DNA of 64,000 nt from positions 888,316 to 952,315 of the forward strand of contig NZ_MRDH01000006.1 in the NCBI RefSeq assembly GCF_002008225.1. Reading direction: 5' to 3'. How positions within the stretch are numbered: position 1 is the first letter of the stretch; every line of letters starts with the position of its first letter. The stretch is from Agrobacterium salinitolerans. GTDB lineage: Bacteria; Pseudomonadota; Alphaproteobacteria; Rhizobiales; Rhizobiaceae. Below are positions 26,898-36,580 of this stretch, one piece after another. The translations under genes and the position numbers were made by a program. The notes below the pieces were generated by a model that saw only the letters and a list, made by a program, of their open reading frames with translations, was not told where the DNA came from and searched no databases.

Positions 26898-27229
26898 CGG
26901 ATAAAAAAGGTCACGGAAAAGACGCGGCATCGAAACGAACGGTGTTGCCGCGTAGTTCGGATTTCACCAGGCAATTTATCAAGGACTGGCAACGGCTGAA
27001 CAATTCCGGGCGCTATGACATGGTGAAACTGAAGGAGATCATGCTCCTTCTCATCGCCGGCGAAGCGCCATTACCGGCGCAGTTTCGTGACCATGAAATG
27101 ACCGGAGAATGGCACGATCATCGCGAATGCCATGTCGGCGGGGACTTTCTGTTGATCTATAAACTTGATGAGAAGCAGAACCTTCTCATCTTCACCCGCG
27201 CAGGAACGCACGCCGAGCTTTTCAGGTAA
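26894..27229 (+). CDS. YafQ-family toxin (mRNA interferase)
   Basis: 111 residues, with an N-terminal extension of about 18 residues rich in Lys. The core has SSDFTRQFIKDWQRL, FRDHEMTGEWHDHRECHVGGDFLLIYK (in parts: DHEMTGEWHDHRECH and DFLLIYK), the YafQ signature including the catalytic His residues, and a C-terminal FTRAGTHAELF with the last catalytic His. It would cut mRNA on the ribosome. Start codon GTG. Confidence 0.92.
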   Translation: MTDKKGHGKDAASKRTVLPRSSDFTRQFIKDWQRLNNSGRYDMVKLKEIMLLLIAGEAPLPAQFRDHEMTGEWHDHRECHVGGDFLLIYKLDEKQNLLIFTRAGTHAELFR

Positions 27230-27263
27230 ACGCGCAATCCGAAAGATATTGAGGTCGATCTCG

Positions 27264-28205
<942 letters not shown>

Positions 28206-28257
28206 TTAGGAGACGGATGGGGCAGGAATAGGACCAAACAAAAATTGACGTTTTCCG

Positions 28258-28749
28258 TCAGGTCCGTTCCTTTTCGCCCGCCCTCTCGCCGACCGTCTCA
28301 CCCACTGTCAGGGGCCAGTCGACCACATAATCCTCGAAGTCGTCAACATCCACATCGGCCTCGCTGACGGTGCGGCCGCGGGCGGAAATGCCGGCCTGAT
28401 GCACCGTTTGCGTATCGCCGGAGACGAGATAATGCCACCAGTAGAGATCCTTGCCGTCGCGCACCAGCGCATAGGCACAGGTTGGCGGCAACCAGCCGAT
28501 CTCATGCACCTTCTTCAGGTCGAGCTGGATACAGTCCGGCACCGTGGCGCGGCGGTTTTCGTAATCGGAGCATCGACAGCTCTCGCCGTCGAGCAGCACG
28601 CAGCGGACCGAGGTGAACACGACTTCGCCGGTGTCCCAGTCTTCCAGCTTGTTCAGACAGCATAGGCCGCAGCCGTCGCACAGGCTTTCCCATTCCTCGC
28701 CGGTCATCTCCGTGAGTGATTTGGTTTTCCAGAACGGCGCGTCATTCAT
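28258..28749 (-). CDS. UPF0260 (YcgN) family Cys-cluster protein
   Basis: 163 residues. [11 protein letters not shown] (about 25-35), [17 protein letters not shown] and VPDCIQLDL hold the cysteines of the YkgJ/YcgN family, which probably binds zinc or an Fe-S cluster. [26 protein letters not shown] is the conserved C-terminal half (cited in parts: [18 protein letters not shown]). Function unknown. Start at 28749 has GGAA at a proper distance; the next in-frame ATG is 28758. Confidence 0.9.
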   Translation of the reverse strand: MNDAPFWKTKSLTEMTGEEWESLCDGCGLCCLNKLEDWDTGEVVFTSVRCVLLDGESCRCSDYENRRATVPDCIQLDLKKVHEIGWLPPTCAYALVRDGKDLYWWHYLVSGDTQTVHQAGISARGRTVSEADVDVDDFEDYVVDWPLTVGETVGERAGEKERT

Positions 28750-29002
28750 CGTTAACATTTCCGTTTCATTTTGATCTCTTGGACGGGAGTGTTTAACCGG
28801 TCCCTAATCCTTTATATCGTATCGCCAAGGGCTGGTTTGTACGATATTTTAGCATATTGGCAGGCGGCTGGGGGTCATTGGCCCGCGAAAGGCCGCCGCG
28901 TCAAGCACTTCCGACACAACCATGCCACGGTTTTGCGTCGGGAATGGGTTGAAGCGCAGAATATCGATGATCGCGTTGCGTTGAACAGGAAAACATCGCC
29001 AG

Positions 29003-31195
29003 GTGCAGGAAGAAAAAAACGAAAAAAAAGGCCGTAAAAAACGGCACATCCTGCTCCGGATCGATAGCTTCATCGACTCCGGCCTGTGGACGGCTGCGGC
29101 AAGACTGGTGGATTTCTGGGAAGACGTCACCATCGCCTCGCGCAAGCTGCATATGCGGGGCTGGAAGAAGCTTCTCGTCAACCTGACCTGCGACGCACTG
29201 ACGTTCGGAACGGCGGGGTCCGTCGTGCTTCTGGCGCTCGCCATGCCGGCCTTCGAGGAAACCAAGAAGGACTGGCGGTATCGCGGCGACTTCGCCGTCA
29301 CCTTCCTCGACCGTTACGGCAACACCATCGGCCACCGCGGCATCATCCACGAGGATTCCGTTCCGATCGACCAGATGCCGGATCATTTCATCAAGGCAGT
29401 GCTGGCGACTGAAGACCGGCGTTTCTTCGACCATTTCGGCATCGATTTCATCGGCCTTGCCCGCGCCATGAGCGAAAATGCCCGCGCCGGCGGCGTGGTG
29501 CAGGGCGGCTCGACGCTGACGCAGCAGCTTGCCAAGAACCTGTTTCTCACCAATGAGCGCTCGCTGGAGCGCAAGATCAAGGAAGCTTTCCTCGCGCTGT
29601 GGCTCGAGACCAACATGTCGAAGAAGGAAATCCTCAGCCTTTATCTCGACCGCGCCTATATGGGCGGCGGCACCTTTGGTGCTGCGGCAGCGGCGCAGTT
29701 TTATTTCGGCAAGAATCTCACCGACGTGACGCTCGCCGAATCCGCTATTCTGGCCGGCCTGTTCAAGGCCCCGGCCAAATATGCGCCGCATGTCAACCTG
29801 CCCGCCGCGCGTGCCCGCGCCAACACCGTGCTGTCCAACCTGGTGCAGAGCGGGTTGATGACCGAGGGGCAGGTGATCGGCGCGCGGCGCAACCCGGCCA
29901 CCGTCATCGACCGCGCCGATGTGAAGGCGCCTGATTATTTCCTCGACTGGGCCTTTGACGAGGTGCAGCGGCTGGCCGCCGAAGGCAAGTTCAGGGACCA
30001 CACCGTGGTCGTGCGCACCACAATCGATACCGGCCTGCAGCAGGCGGCCGAGCAGGCGATGGAAATGGGCCTGCGCGAATTCGGCGAAGGTTACCGCGTC
30101 AAGCAGGGCGCGATGGTGATGATCGAGAACGGCGGCGGCGTGCGCGCCATGGTCGGCGGGCGCGACTATGGCGAAAGCCAGTTCAACCGCGCCACGGCGG
30201 CGCTGCGCCAGCCGGGCTCCTCCTTCAAGGTCTACACCTACTCGGCCGCCATGGAAAAGGGCATGAAGCCGGAGACGCTGATCTCCGACGCGCCGGTGAC
30301 CTGGCGCGGCTGGTCGCCGCAGAATTACGGCCGCTCCTATGCCGGCAAGGTGACGCTGCAGATGGCGCTCGCCAAATCCTACAACACCGTGCCCGTGCGT
30401 CTTGCCAAGGACGTGCTCGGCACGCAGGTCATCGTCGATACCGCCAAGGCCATGGGTGTCGCCACGCCGCTGCGTAGCGACAAGACGATTCCGCTCGGGA
30501 CATCGGAAGTCACGGTGCTCGATCAGGCCACCGCCTATGCCGTTTTCCCTGCCGACGGCATGCAGTCGCGCCGCCACGGCATCGAGCAGGTGCTGGATTA
30601 CGAGGGCAATGTCCTCTACGATTTCAGCCACAACGAAGCGCCCGCCAAACGGGTGCTTTCCGAAGACGCCAATTCGAAGATGAACCAGATGCTGGTGACC
30701 ATTCCGGTCATGGGCACGGCCCGGCGCGGCGCGCTGGATAACGGCATCGTTTCCGGCGGCAAGACCGGCACCTCGCAGGCCTATCGCGATGCCTGGTATG
30801 TGGGTTTCACCGGCAATTACACCACGGCCGTCTGGTTCGGGAACGACGATTTCACGCCGATGAACAATATGACGGGAGGCGCGCTTCCGGCCATGACTTT
30901 CAAGCGGCTGATGGACTATGCCCATCAGGGCATGGAGCTGCGCCCCATTCCCGGCATCCAGAACCCGTTGCCGACAGGTGCGCGCCCGCAACCTTCGGCG
31001 CAAGTGGCGGCCGCAGCCGCCAGCGCCCCCGCTTTGCCGGCCCTCACCCGCCCACGCTCGCTCTCGGCCGAGGCAACGCGTGTGATCCGCTCCATCGCCA
31101 GGAAGATGAAGGACGCTTCGGCCTTGAGTGTGACGACGCAGAAAGTGGCGGATGCGTCGTTGCGCGAGGGCAAGGAGGATGCGGCACGGCGGTGA
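29003..31195 (+). CDS. Class A penicillin-binding protein (PBP1 family)
   Basis: 730 residues. A basic cytoplasmic tail (KNEKKGRKKRH) and one membrane helix (about 63-82) precede a GT51 glycosyltransferase, with catalytic Glu137 in ATEDRRFFDH and GGSTLTQQLAKNLF. The transpeptidase domain has GSSFKVYTY (nucleophile Ser), KSYNTVPV and KTGTSQAY. It polymerises and cross-links peptidoglycan at the inner membrane. The Ala/Pro-rich C-terminus (about 650-690) is probably disordered. GTG start at 29003 with AGGA upstream. It ends just before family B repeat copy 1. Confidence 0.93.
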   Translation: MQEEKNEKKGRKKRHILLRIDSFIDSGLWTAAARLVDFWEDVTIASRKLHMRGWKKLLVNLTCDALTFGTAGSVVLLALAMPAFEETKKDWRYRGDFAVTFLDRYGNTIGHRGIIHEDSVPIDQMPDHFIKAVLATEDRRFFDHFGIDFIGLARAMSENARAGGVVQGGSTLTQQLAKNLFLTNERSLERKIKEAFLALWLETNMSKKEILSLYLDRAYMGGGTFGAAAAAQFYFGKNLTDVTLAESAILAGLFKAPAKYAPHVNLPAARARANTVLSNLVQSGLMTEGQVIGARRNPATVIDRADVKAPDYFLDWAFDEVQRLAAEGKFRDHTVVVRTTIDTGLQQAAEQAMEMGLREFGEGYRVKQGAMVMIENGGGVRAMVGGRDYGESQFNRATAALRQPGSSFKVYTYSAAMEKGMKPETLISDAPVTWRGWSPQNYGRSYAGKVTLQMALAKSYNTVPVRLAKDVLGTQVIVDTAKAMGVATPLRSDKTIPLGTSEVTVLDQATAYAVFPADGMQSRRHGIEQVLDYEGNVLYDFSHNEAPAKRVLSEDANSKMNQMLVTIPVMGTARRGALDNGIVSGGKTGTSQAYRDAWYVGFTGNYTTAVWFGNDDFTPMNNMTGGALPAMTFKRLMDYAHQGMELRPIPGIQNPLPTGARPQPSAQVAAAAASAPALPALTRPRSLSAEATRVIRSIARKMKDASALSVTTQKVADASLREGKEDAARR

Positions 31196-31202
31196 GGTTC
31201 AC

Positions 31203-31359
31203 CTCCCCCTCTGCCCTGCCGGGCATCTCCCCCTCAAGGGGGGAGATCGGCAGGAGGCGCTACCGCCACTTCATTCGTAAACGTTGAGATGGGCGAGACC
31301 TATCCGCGCGTCGATCTCCCCCCTTGAGGGGGAGATGCCCGGCAGGGCAGAGGGGGGTA
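31203..31359. repeat. Family B intergenic palindromic repeat, copy 1
   Basis: About 157 bp: left arm CCCCCTCTGCCCTGCCGGGC, then ATCTCCCCCTCAAGGGGGGA; a 70-bp middle; right arm is the inverted copy ending GCAGAGGGGGG. Each arm can also fold locally. It lies between the convergent PBP and lysG genes. Copies 2 and 3 are at 38009 and 63632. Confidence 0.85.
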
Positions 31360-31400
31360 AAGCCATGCACCCCATCGCCACCGCTTCTCCAAACCGAAAC

Positions 31401-32300
31401 TTATCGCAACAACACTCCCCTCGCCGTCTCCACCACATGCGACGTCAACACCCCCAGCCGCTCCGCCGCGAGCCGGTTGACCTGCCAGTAAAGCGGAATA
31501 TCGAGCGGCGTGCCGGGAACGACCTCCACCAGCCTGCCCGTCTTGAGGTGATCCCCCACAAGCTGCACCGGATTGAGCCCCCAGCCCATGCCGGAAAGGC
31601 TCGCCTTCACGAAACCGTCCGTCGAAGGCAGCCAGTGGGTGGGATAGGCGATTTCCTCGCCCAGCACCTTCCTGACCCAACTCGCCTGCAGCCTGTCCTT
31701 CTGGTTGAAGGTGAGCCCGGGCGCGCGGGCAAGGGCGGCGGGCGTGACACCTCCGGCGAAATGGCGGGCCATGAAATCCGGGCTGGCGGTGGCATGATAG
31801 CGCAACACGCCGAGCGGCGTTACCCGGCAACCCTGCACAGGCTTGGCATGGGCCGTGACAGCGGCGAGCACCCTGCCGCCGCGCAGCCATTCCACCGTGT
31901 GGTCCTGATCGTCCACCGCGATATTGACGAGATAATCGCTGCCGCCGGTGAATTTCGAAACCGCATCCAGAAACCATGTGCCGAGGCTGTCAGCGTTTGT
32001 GGCGATGTTGAGCGTCACGCGCTCCTGCGCTGCGCCGGCTTCCGCCAGCACCGGAAGCTGTCGGAACAATTCGCTTTCCAGCATGCCGACATGATCGATG
32101 TGACGGCAGAGCCATTCGCCCTTTTCCGTCGCCACGCAGGGGTTGCCGCGCACGATCAGCACCACACCCAGCCGCTCCTCCAGTTGCTTGATGCGCTGGG
32201 AGACGGCCGATGGCGTGACGCACAGCACCTGCGCCGCCTTTTCGAAGCTGCCGGTCTGGGCCACGAGCGCCACGGCCCGCATGGAGGGATAGTCGAGCAT
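31401..32300 (-). CDS. LysR-family regulator, ArgP/LysG type
   Basis: 299 residues. Helix-turn-helix GSFEKAAQVLCVTPSAVSQR; the spacing and DYPSMRAVALVAQTGSFEKAA start are those of ArgP/LysG, which senses lysine/arginine and activates the exporter gene. The sensor domain has LNIATNADSLGTWFLDAV, also typical. Divergent from lysE over 286 bp that include a short palindromic repeat (32373-32400). Confidence 0.93.
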   Translation of the reverse strand: MLDYPSMRAVALVAQTGSFEKAAQVLCVTPSAVSQRIKQLEERLGVVLIVRGNPCVATEKGEWLCRHIDHVGMLESELFRQLPVLAEAGAAQERVTLNIATNADSLGTWFLDAVSKFTGGSDYLVNIAVDDQDHTVEWLRGGRVLAAVTAHAKPVQGCRVTPLGVLRYHATASPDFMARHFAGGVTPAALARAPGLTFNQKDRLQASWVRKVLGEEIAYPTHWLPSTDGFVKASLSGMGWGLNPVQLVGDHLKTGRLVEVVPGTPLDIPLYWQVNRLAAERLGVLTSHVVETARGVLLR

Positions 32301-32372
32301 TACGGCACCTCATGCGGGGTTTGGAGGTGGCGTGATGGCCTTGGAAGCCATAGGCGACGGCCTCTCCTTCCC

Positions 32373-32400
32373 TCATTCTTGTTCCGGGGAACAGGAATGA
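32373..32400. repeat. Short palindromic repeat between lysG and lysE
   Basis: TCATTC-TT-GTTCC-GG-GGAAC-AG-GAATGA, nested dyads in 28 bp; similar outer arms to the elements at 10330 and 13654. It lies between the regulator start and the lysE promoter region. Confidence 0.5.
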
Positions 32401-32586
32401 CGGTGGAGAGATGGCAACGTGGCGGAAAATCGAGACGTTGAAGAGAGAAGTGCGCCATTAGCTCAGCTTATCTGGATTGAGTTTATTTAACTGGATTAAA
32501 CCATCTGGCGGAAATATCCAAGCACTCGGTCGGGAGCAACGCCCCCGGCCATTCCACAATGGACAGAGGCAGGGGCCGCGACGCGC

Positions 32587-33195
32587 ATGGACATCCAGAT
32601 TTTCTTCACCGGCCTGACGATGGGCCTCAGCCTCATCGTCGCCATCGGCGCGCAGAATGCGTTTGTGCTGAAACAAGGGCTGGCGCGTTCGCATGTGTTT
32701 GCCGTCTGCACCACCTGCGCCCTTGCCGATGCGCTGTTGATTACGGTGGGCGTGTTCGGCTTTCAGCGGATCAGCGCCATCATGCCGGCGCTCGATCCCA
32801 TCATGCGTTATGCGGGGGCCGCTTTCCTCGTCTGGTATGGCGCCAAAAGCCTGCATTCGGCGCTGCGCTCTTACGCGGCGCTTTCGGTGTCGGAGCGGCA
32901 GGAGGCGAGCCTGTGGCAGACTTTGGCCATTTGTCTCGCGCTGACCTTTCTCAATCCGCATGTCTATCTGGATACCGTCGTGCTGCTCGGCACCATTTCA
33001 ACGCAGTTTCCCGGCTTCGAAAAAACCTTCGCGGCAGGCGCGGCCACCGGTTCGCTGGTGTTCTTCTTTTCACTTGGTTACGGCGCGCGCTGGCTGCGGC
33101 CAATCTTTGAAAAACCCTCCGCCTGGCGCATTCTTGAAGGCGTCATCGCCGTCACCATGTGGGCCATCGCCTTCAAGCTTGTCATGGGGGCCTAA
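32587..33195 (+). CDS. LysE/ArgO-family amino-acid exporter
   Basis: 202 residues and six membrane helices. SLIVAIGAQNAFVLKQGLAR (about 15-34) is the LysE signature, with LTFLNPHVYLDTVVLLG (about 118-134) the second repeat motif containing Asn-Pro. It exports basic amino acids (lysine/arginine). The divergent LysG/ArgP regulator should activate it when lysine accumulates; the AT-rich leader 32455-32510 (TTTATTTAACTGGATTAAAC) is the likely control region. Its stop overlaps the convergent M20 gene's end by four bases. Confidence 0.94.
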   Translation: MDIQIFFTGLTMGLSLIVAIGAQNAFVLKQGLARSHVFAVCTTCALADALLITVGVFGFQRISAIMPALDPIMRYAGAAFLVWYGAKSLHSALRSYAALSVSERQEASLWQTLAICLALTFLNPHVYLDTVVLLGTISTQFPGFEKTFAAGAATGSLVFFFSLGYGARWLRPIFEKPSAWRILEGVIAVTMWAIAFKLVMGA

Positions 33196-34580
33196 AGCGG
33201 CGGCGTGTCGCCGGCTCCGATATCCCAATAGAGCCCGGCCATAAGGGTAAGCGCCTCGCGTACGATCTCCTTCGGCAAATGTTCGTTCGGCGCATGCTGC
33301 GAGCAGCCGGGATAGGAATGTGGCACCCAGATGGTGCGCAGTTTGAGGATATCGGCAAAGATATCGTTGGGCAGCGAACCGCCGAGATTGGGCAGAAGCG
33401 CCGGTTTTCTGCCCGTGGTGCGGGCAATGGAGCGCAGCGTGAAATCCACCCATGGATCCTGCGGATCGAGCCGGGTCGCGCGGAAAATCTCGTCGCCGGC
33501 AGGCGCGATTTCCACCATGGCAAAACCCTGCCGGTCGAGATGACGCCGCACGGCGGGCAGAACCGCCTCCGGATCGATACCGACAACGAAGCGCAATTGC
33601 AGCCGCGCCCACGCCCGAGGCGGAATGGCGTTGACCGGCGCACGCGGATTGCCGGTCTCGAAAGCCAGCACTTCCAGCGCGCACCAGCCGAACACCCGCT
33701 CGGCGGTGGAAAGGCCGGGCTCGCCCCAGTCCGGATCGATCTTCGGGCCGTCCGGCCCGCCATCGATTTCACAATCGGCAAGAGCCTCACGCACCGCTTT
33801 CGGCAATTCCTCCGGCGCCAGTTCCGGCACGCGGATCTGGCCGGTCGGGCCGACGAGACTTGCGACGGCATGGGCCAGCTGCACGCCGGGATTGGAGAGC
33901 GCCCCGCCCCAATTGCCGGAATGATGGCCGCCCTCACGCGCCTCGATCACCAGATCGAAGGTGATGCCGCCGCGCGCGCCGAGAAAAACCGTCGGTCGTT
34001 CCGCATTCAGGCGCGGGCCGTCGGAGGCGATCAGAAGATCGGCTTTCAGCCGCTCGCCATGGTTCCGGCAAATCTCCCTCAGGCCGGGAGATCCCCTCTC
34101 CTCGCCCATCTCGATCAGATATTTGGCGTTGAAACCAAGCCTGCCGCGTGTCTCGAGCACGGCCTTCAACGCCGCCATATTGACGGAATGCTGTCCCTTG
34201 TTGTCGGCCGTGCCGCGCCCATACCACCTGCCATTGCGTTCAGACATCACAAAGGGCGAAAGGCCCTCGGCCCAGCCCTCGTCCTGACCGCGCACCACAT
34301 CCCCGTGGCCGTATCCCAGCACGGTCGGTAGCGTGTCGCCCTCGAAACGCTCGGCGATCAGAAACGGCAAATCCGCCGCCGGGTCGCGCAGGATGGTGCA
34401 GGAAAAACCCATGGCGGCGAATGCGGGCAGCATTTCCTGTTCCAGATAAAGCGTCAGTTCCTCGCCCTGCTCCTCATTCTGGCTTTCGGTCCGTCGCAAA
34501 ACGCGTCGCGACAAATCCCGCTCGAAGCCGCCATCGTCAAAACAGGCGGCGGCACGGTCGATTGCGGATTGTCGCGACAT
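33192..34580 (-). CDS. M20-family metallopeptidase
   Basis: 462 residues. The zinc-binding motif region GYGHGDVVRGQDEGW and GRGTADNKGQHSVN (cited in short), then EMGEERGSPGL with the catalytic Glu pair, belong to M20 dipeptidases/acetylornithine deacetylase-like enzymes. A dimerisation domain with GGHHSGNWGG follows, and a C-terminal HSYPGCSQHAPNEH carries the last metal His. It likely cleaves dipeptides or N-acyl amino acids in the cytoplasm. ATG 34580 is chosen; an in-frame extension to 35363 runs antisense through two DUF genes and is rejected. Confidence 0.9.
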   Translation of the reverse strand: MSRQSAIDRAAACFDDGGFERDLSRRVLRRTESQNEEQGEELTLYLEQEMLPAFAAMGFSCTILRDPAADLPFLIAERFEGDTLPTVLGYGHGDVVRGQDEGWAEGLSPFVMSERNGRWYGRGTADNKGQHSVNMAALKAVLETRGRLGFNAKYLIEMGEERGSPGLREICRNHGERLKADLLIASDGPRLNAERPTVFLGARGGITFDLVIEAREGGHHSGNWGGALSNPGVQLAHAVASLVGPTGQIRVPELAPEELPKAVREALADCEIDGGPDGPKIDPDWGEPGLSTAERVFGWCALEVLAFETGNPRAPVNAIPPRAWARLQLRFVVGIDPEAVLPAVRRHLDRQGFAMVEIAPAGDEIFRATRLDPQDPWVDFTLRSIARTTGRKPALLPNLGGSLPNDIFADILKLRTIWVPHSYPGCSQHAPNEHLPKEIVREALTLMAGLYWDIGAGDTPPL

Positions 34581-34691
34581 GATGGAATATCCCCGGTTGT
34601 GATCATTTTCACGAAGACTAAACAAGCCGCGCCATTTTCCAAACAGGGAATCAGTGATAGTCCTCGACCTGTTCAAAAACGGGAAAACAGC

Positions 34692-35279
34692 GTGTTCCGA
34701 GTTCCATTCCTTGTCGGCATCGCCCTTCTGATCGCCTTTGGCGGCGGTATTGCCGCAACGCTGGCAGCCCTTGAGGCGACATCCGGCTTTGGATCGATCC
34801 GCGTCGGCTCCTGGGACGCCTTTCCCGTGGCGCAGACGATCGAGGCCGATCCTTACGCCAAATCGCACCGCGCCGACGCCGGCAAGCTGCTTTACGGAAC
34901 CGCGGAAGGGCTGGCCTTCACCGCCTCCGTCGACAGCGATGGGCAACGCTTGAGCGGCGAGTGCCGCTACCGGCTGGCCGGCGCCGTGCCGCCCGCACGG
35001 TTCTGGACGATTTACACCGCCGATCAGCAGGGCAATGTGCTGGCGGAAGATGCGGGGCGGCCCTTCGCGCTGAATTCCCGCACGCTTTTGCGCAGCGCCG
35101 ATGGCGGCGTCGACATCACCATCGCCGCTGACGCCCAGACCTATAACTGGCTGTCGGTGCCGCAGGGCCAGACCTTCAGGCTGGTCATGACCCTGCTCGA
35201 CACGCCCGTCGCGGGCAGTTCCGGCCTGATCGACATCTCCATGCCGCAAATCCGCAAGCTGGGGTGTGGCAATGCTTAG
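34692..35279 (+). CDS. DUF1214 membrane-anchored protein
   Basis: 195 residues from a GTG at 34692. One N-terminal membrane helix (VPFLVGIALLIAFGGGIAAT) precedes the DUF1214 domain: GSIRVGSWDAFP, RYRLAGAVPPARFWTIYTAD and NWLSVPQGQTFRLVMTLLDTP (cited in parts). In many proteins DUF1254 and DUF1214 are fused as DUF1254-DUF1214; here the domains are separate genes in the reverse order, and the stop overlaps the next start. Function unknown; envelope location is inferred. Confidence 0.82.
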   Translation: MFRVPFLVGIALLIAFGGGIAATLAALEATSGFGSIRVGSWDAFPVAQTIEADPYAKSHRADAGKLLYGTAEGLAFTASVDSDGQRLSGECRYRLAGAVPPARFWTIYTADQQGNVLAEDAGRPFALNSRTLLRSADGGVDITIAADAQTYNWLSVPQGQTFRLVMTLLDTPVAGSSGLIDISMPQIRKLGCGNA

Positions 35280-35820
35280 GGTTCTGCTCGCCATCCTCAC
35301 CGGTCTCGTCGGCGCAGCCGTGCTGCATGTCATCATTCTTCTGGCGATACCGCATTTCAGCAATCGCGACGCCTATACGCGCGCGGTGGCGGAAGGAAAG
35401 CCGCATCAGTTTCATCTGCTCGAAGAGACGGCGGAGAAAAAGACGCTTGGCAGCGGCGATCCCTTCATGCGGGTCGCGGTCTGCACCTTCGATATCGAGG
35501 ACAAGCCGGTCAGGCTGACTGCCATCGGGGCCGTGCCCTTCTGGTCGGTCGCGGTTTACGACAAGGCCTCGAATGAGGTTTTCAGCATGAATGACCGCAC
35601 GTCCGCCGGCGGGGTGATGGATATTCTGGTGGCGGATGCGGTGCAGATCGCCGCCATCCGCAAGGCGCAACCACCCGCGCTTTCGCAGGCCATTCTGGCG
35701 GAATCGGATCAGACGAAAGGATATGTGGTGTTGCGGACCATGGTCCCGCAGCCGAGTTTCGGCGAAGAGGCGGAACGGTTCCTGAACGAGGCGAAATGCC
35801 AGCCGACGGCGTGGAAATAA
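35272..35820 (+). CDS. DUF1254-type membrane protein
   Basis: 182 residues: an N-terminal membrane helix (RVLLAILTGLVGAAVLHVII), then a soluble domain with HFSNRDAYTRAVAEG, VAVCTFDIEDKPVRLTAIG and PFWSVAVYDKASNEVFSMN, typical of the short rhizobial DUF1254 proteins. ATG 35272 lies inside the stop region of the DUF1214 gene (overlap of eight bases), so the two are coupled and probably form one envelope complex. GTG 35266 is another possible start. Confidence 0.82.
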   Translation: MLRVLLAILTGLVGAAVLHVIILLAIPHFSNRDAYTRAVAEGKPHQFHLLEETAEKKTLGSGDPFMRVAVCTFDIEDKPVRLTAIGAVPFWSVAVYDKASNEVFSMNDRTSAGGVMDILVADAVQIAAIRKAQPPALSQAILAESDQTKGYVVLRTMVPQPSFGEEAERFLNEAKCQPTAWK

Positions 35821-35839
35821 CGTCGGTTGTCGTGCGCCG

Positions 35840-36028
35840 TCAGGATTTGAGGGCAGTTTCCGCTGCGGATTTGCCCTTGCGCGCGACTTTTCCGGTCGGC
35901 TCGGTATCGCGTTTTTCATAGCGCACGCCGGTAAACAGCACGACTTTCGCCGGGCCGATCACGGTTGCCACCGCGCCGGCGGGGCGCAGGTTTCGTCGGG
36001 CGTCGCCGATTGGAATAATCTCTGCCAT
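35840..36028 (-). CDS. 62-residue hypothetical protein
   Basis: MAEIIPIGDARRNLRPAGAV, then TVIGPAKVVLFTGVRYEKRD and a Lys/Ala-rich tail. I choose ATG 36028 because GAGGAG sits six bases upstream; ATG 36034 would have no spacing. The order of strand-like segments with RYE near the middle is reminiscent of small rhizobial proteins of unknown function. Convergent with the DUF1254 gene, 19 bases apart. Confidence 0.7.
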   Translation of the reverse strand: MAEIIPIGDARRNLRPAGAVATVIGPAKVVLFTGVRYEKRDTEPTGKVARKGKSAAETALKS

Positions 36029-36580
36029 GCTCATCTCCTCTTCGGGACATGATTGTCAATGTTGCCCATGGGAACCGCGCAAGCCTCGTCTTGCGTCGGG
36101 AATTTCATCACCATCACATTGCGCATAGGCCAGTCCACAGACTGGTTTTCGCACGATCCAAAAATCCAAGGCGATTCTTATAAAGGGACCGTGCGCAGAT
36201 TCAGGCTTCACATGCCATTTTCTCATTTATTCCGTCGATAAGAATAACATGGAATCCTAATACTGCCCATGAAATTACAAACAGACAGAGGTTAATGATC
36301 CGTTAACCTTAATTGCCGGACCCCAACTTATTCCGGCCGGAGCTGCCCGCCTTGAAAACAAAGGCGATGCGGTAAAGTTCCACGGTCCTGCGTCCGTCAT
36401 CAAGGTTTTAAAATTTCCTTGTTGAAAGATGCGGATTCTCTCTTGCCACCCCCCATAGTTAACAGGGCGTCAACGCATTTGCTCTAATTTGAGCCGATAT
36501 TGTGTTTGCGTTTGTTGGGTAGTGCGTTGACCGACCGGTTTCGAGAACTTGAGAGGCCAAGAGCCGTGAGGAAGAAAGAT
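36029..36580. other. 552-bp divergent intergenic region
   Basis: AT-richer than its surroundings. Apart from the CtrA box and two GANTC sites I see no ORF with a ribosome site. The leader of the DUF2336 gene from the box to its start would be unusually long if transcription began at the box. Confidence 0.5.
36292..36306. promoter_or_regulatory. Perfect CtrA box upstream of the DUF2336 gene
   Basis: TTAA-TGATCCG-TTAA, the full CtrA consensus (TTAA-N7-TTAA), embedded in GGTTAA...TTAACC dyad symmetry. It lies about 275 bases before the DUF2336 start and 264 bases before the divergent 62-aa gene. Two GANTC (CcrM) sites, at 36198-36202 and 36434-36438, flank it. Confidence 0.6.

Noticed and set aside
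33192-35363. 723-codon extension of the M20 peptidase
   Set aside because: The upstream 261 codons are antisense to the DUF1214/DUF1254 genes and show no M20 features; the family starts at MSRQSAIDR (34580).
36053-36241. 62-codon plus-strand frame before the CtrA box
   Set aside because: No ribosome site, atypical composition, and it occupies a regulatory intergenic region.
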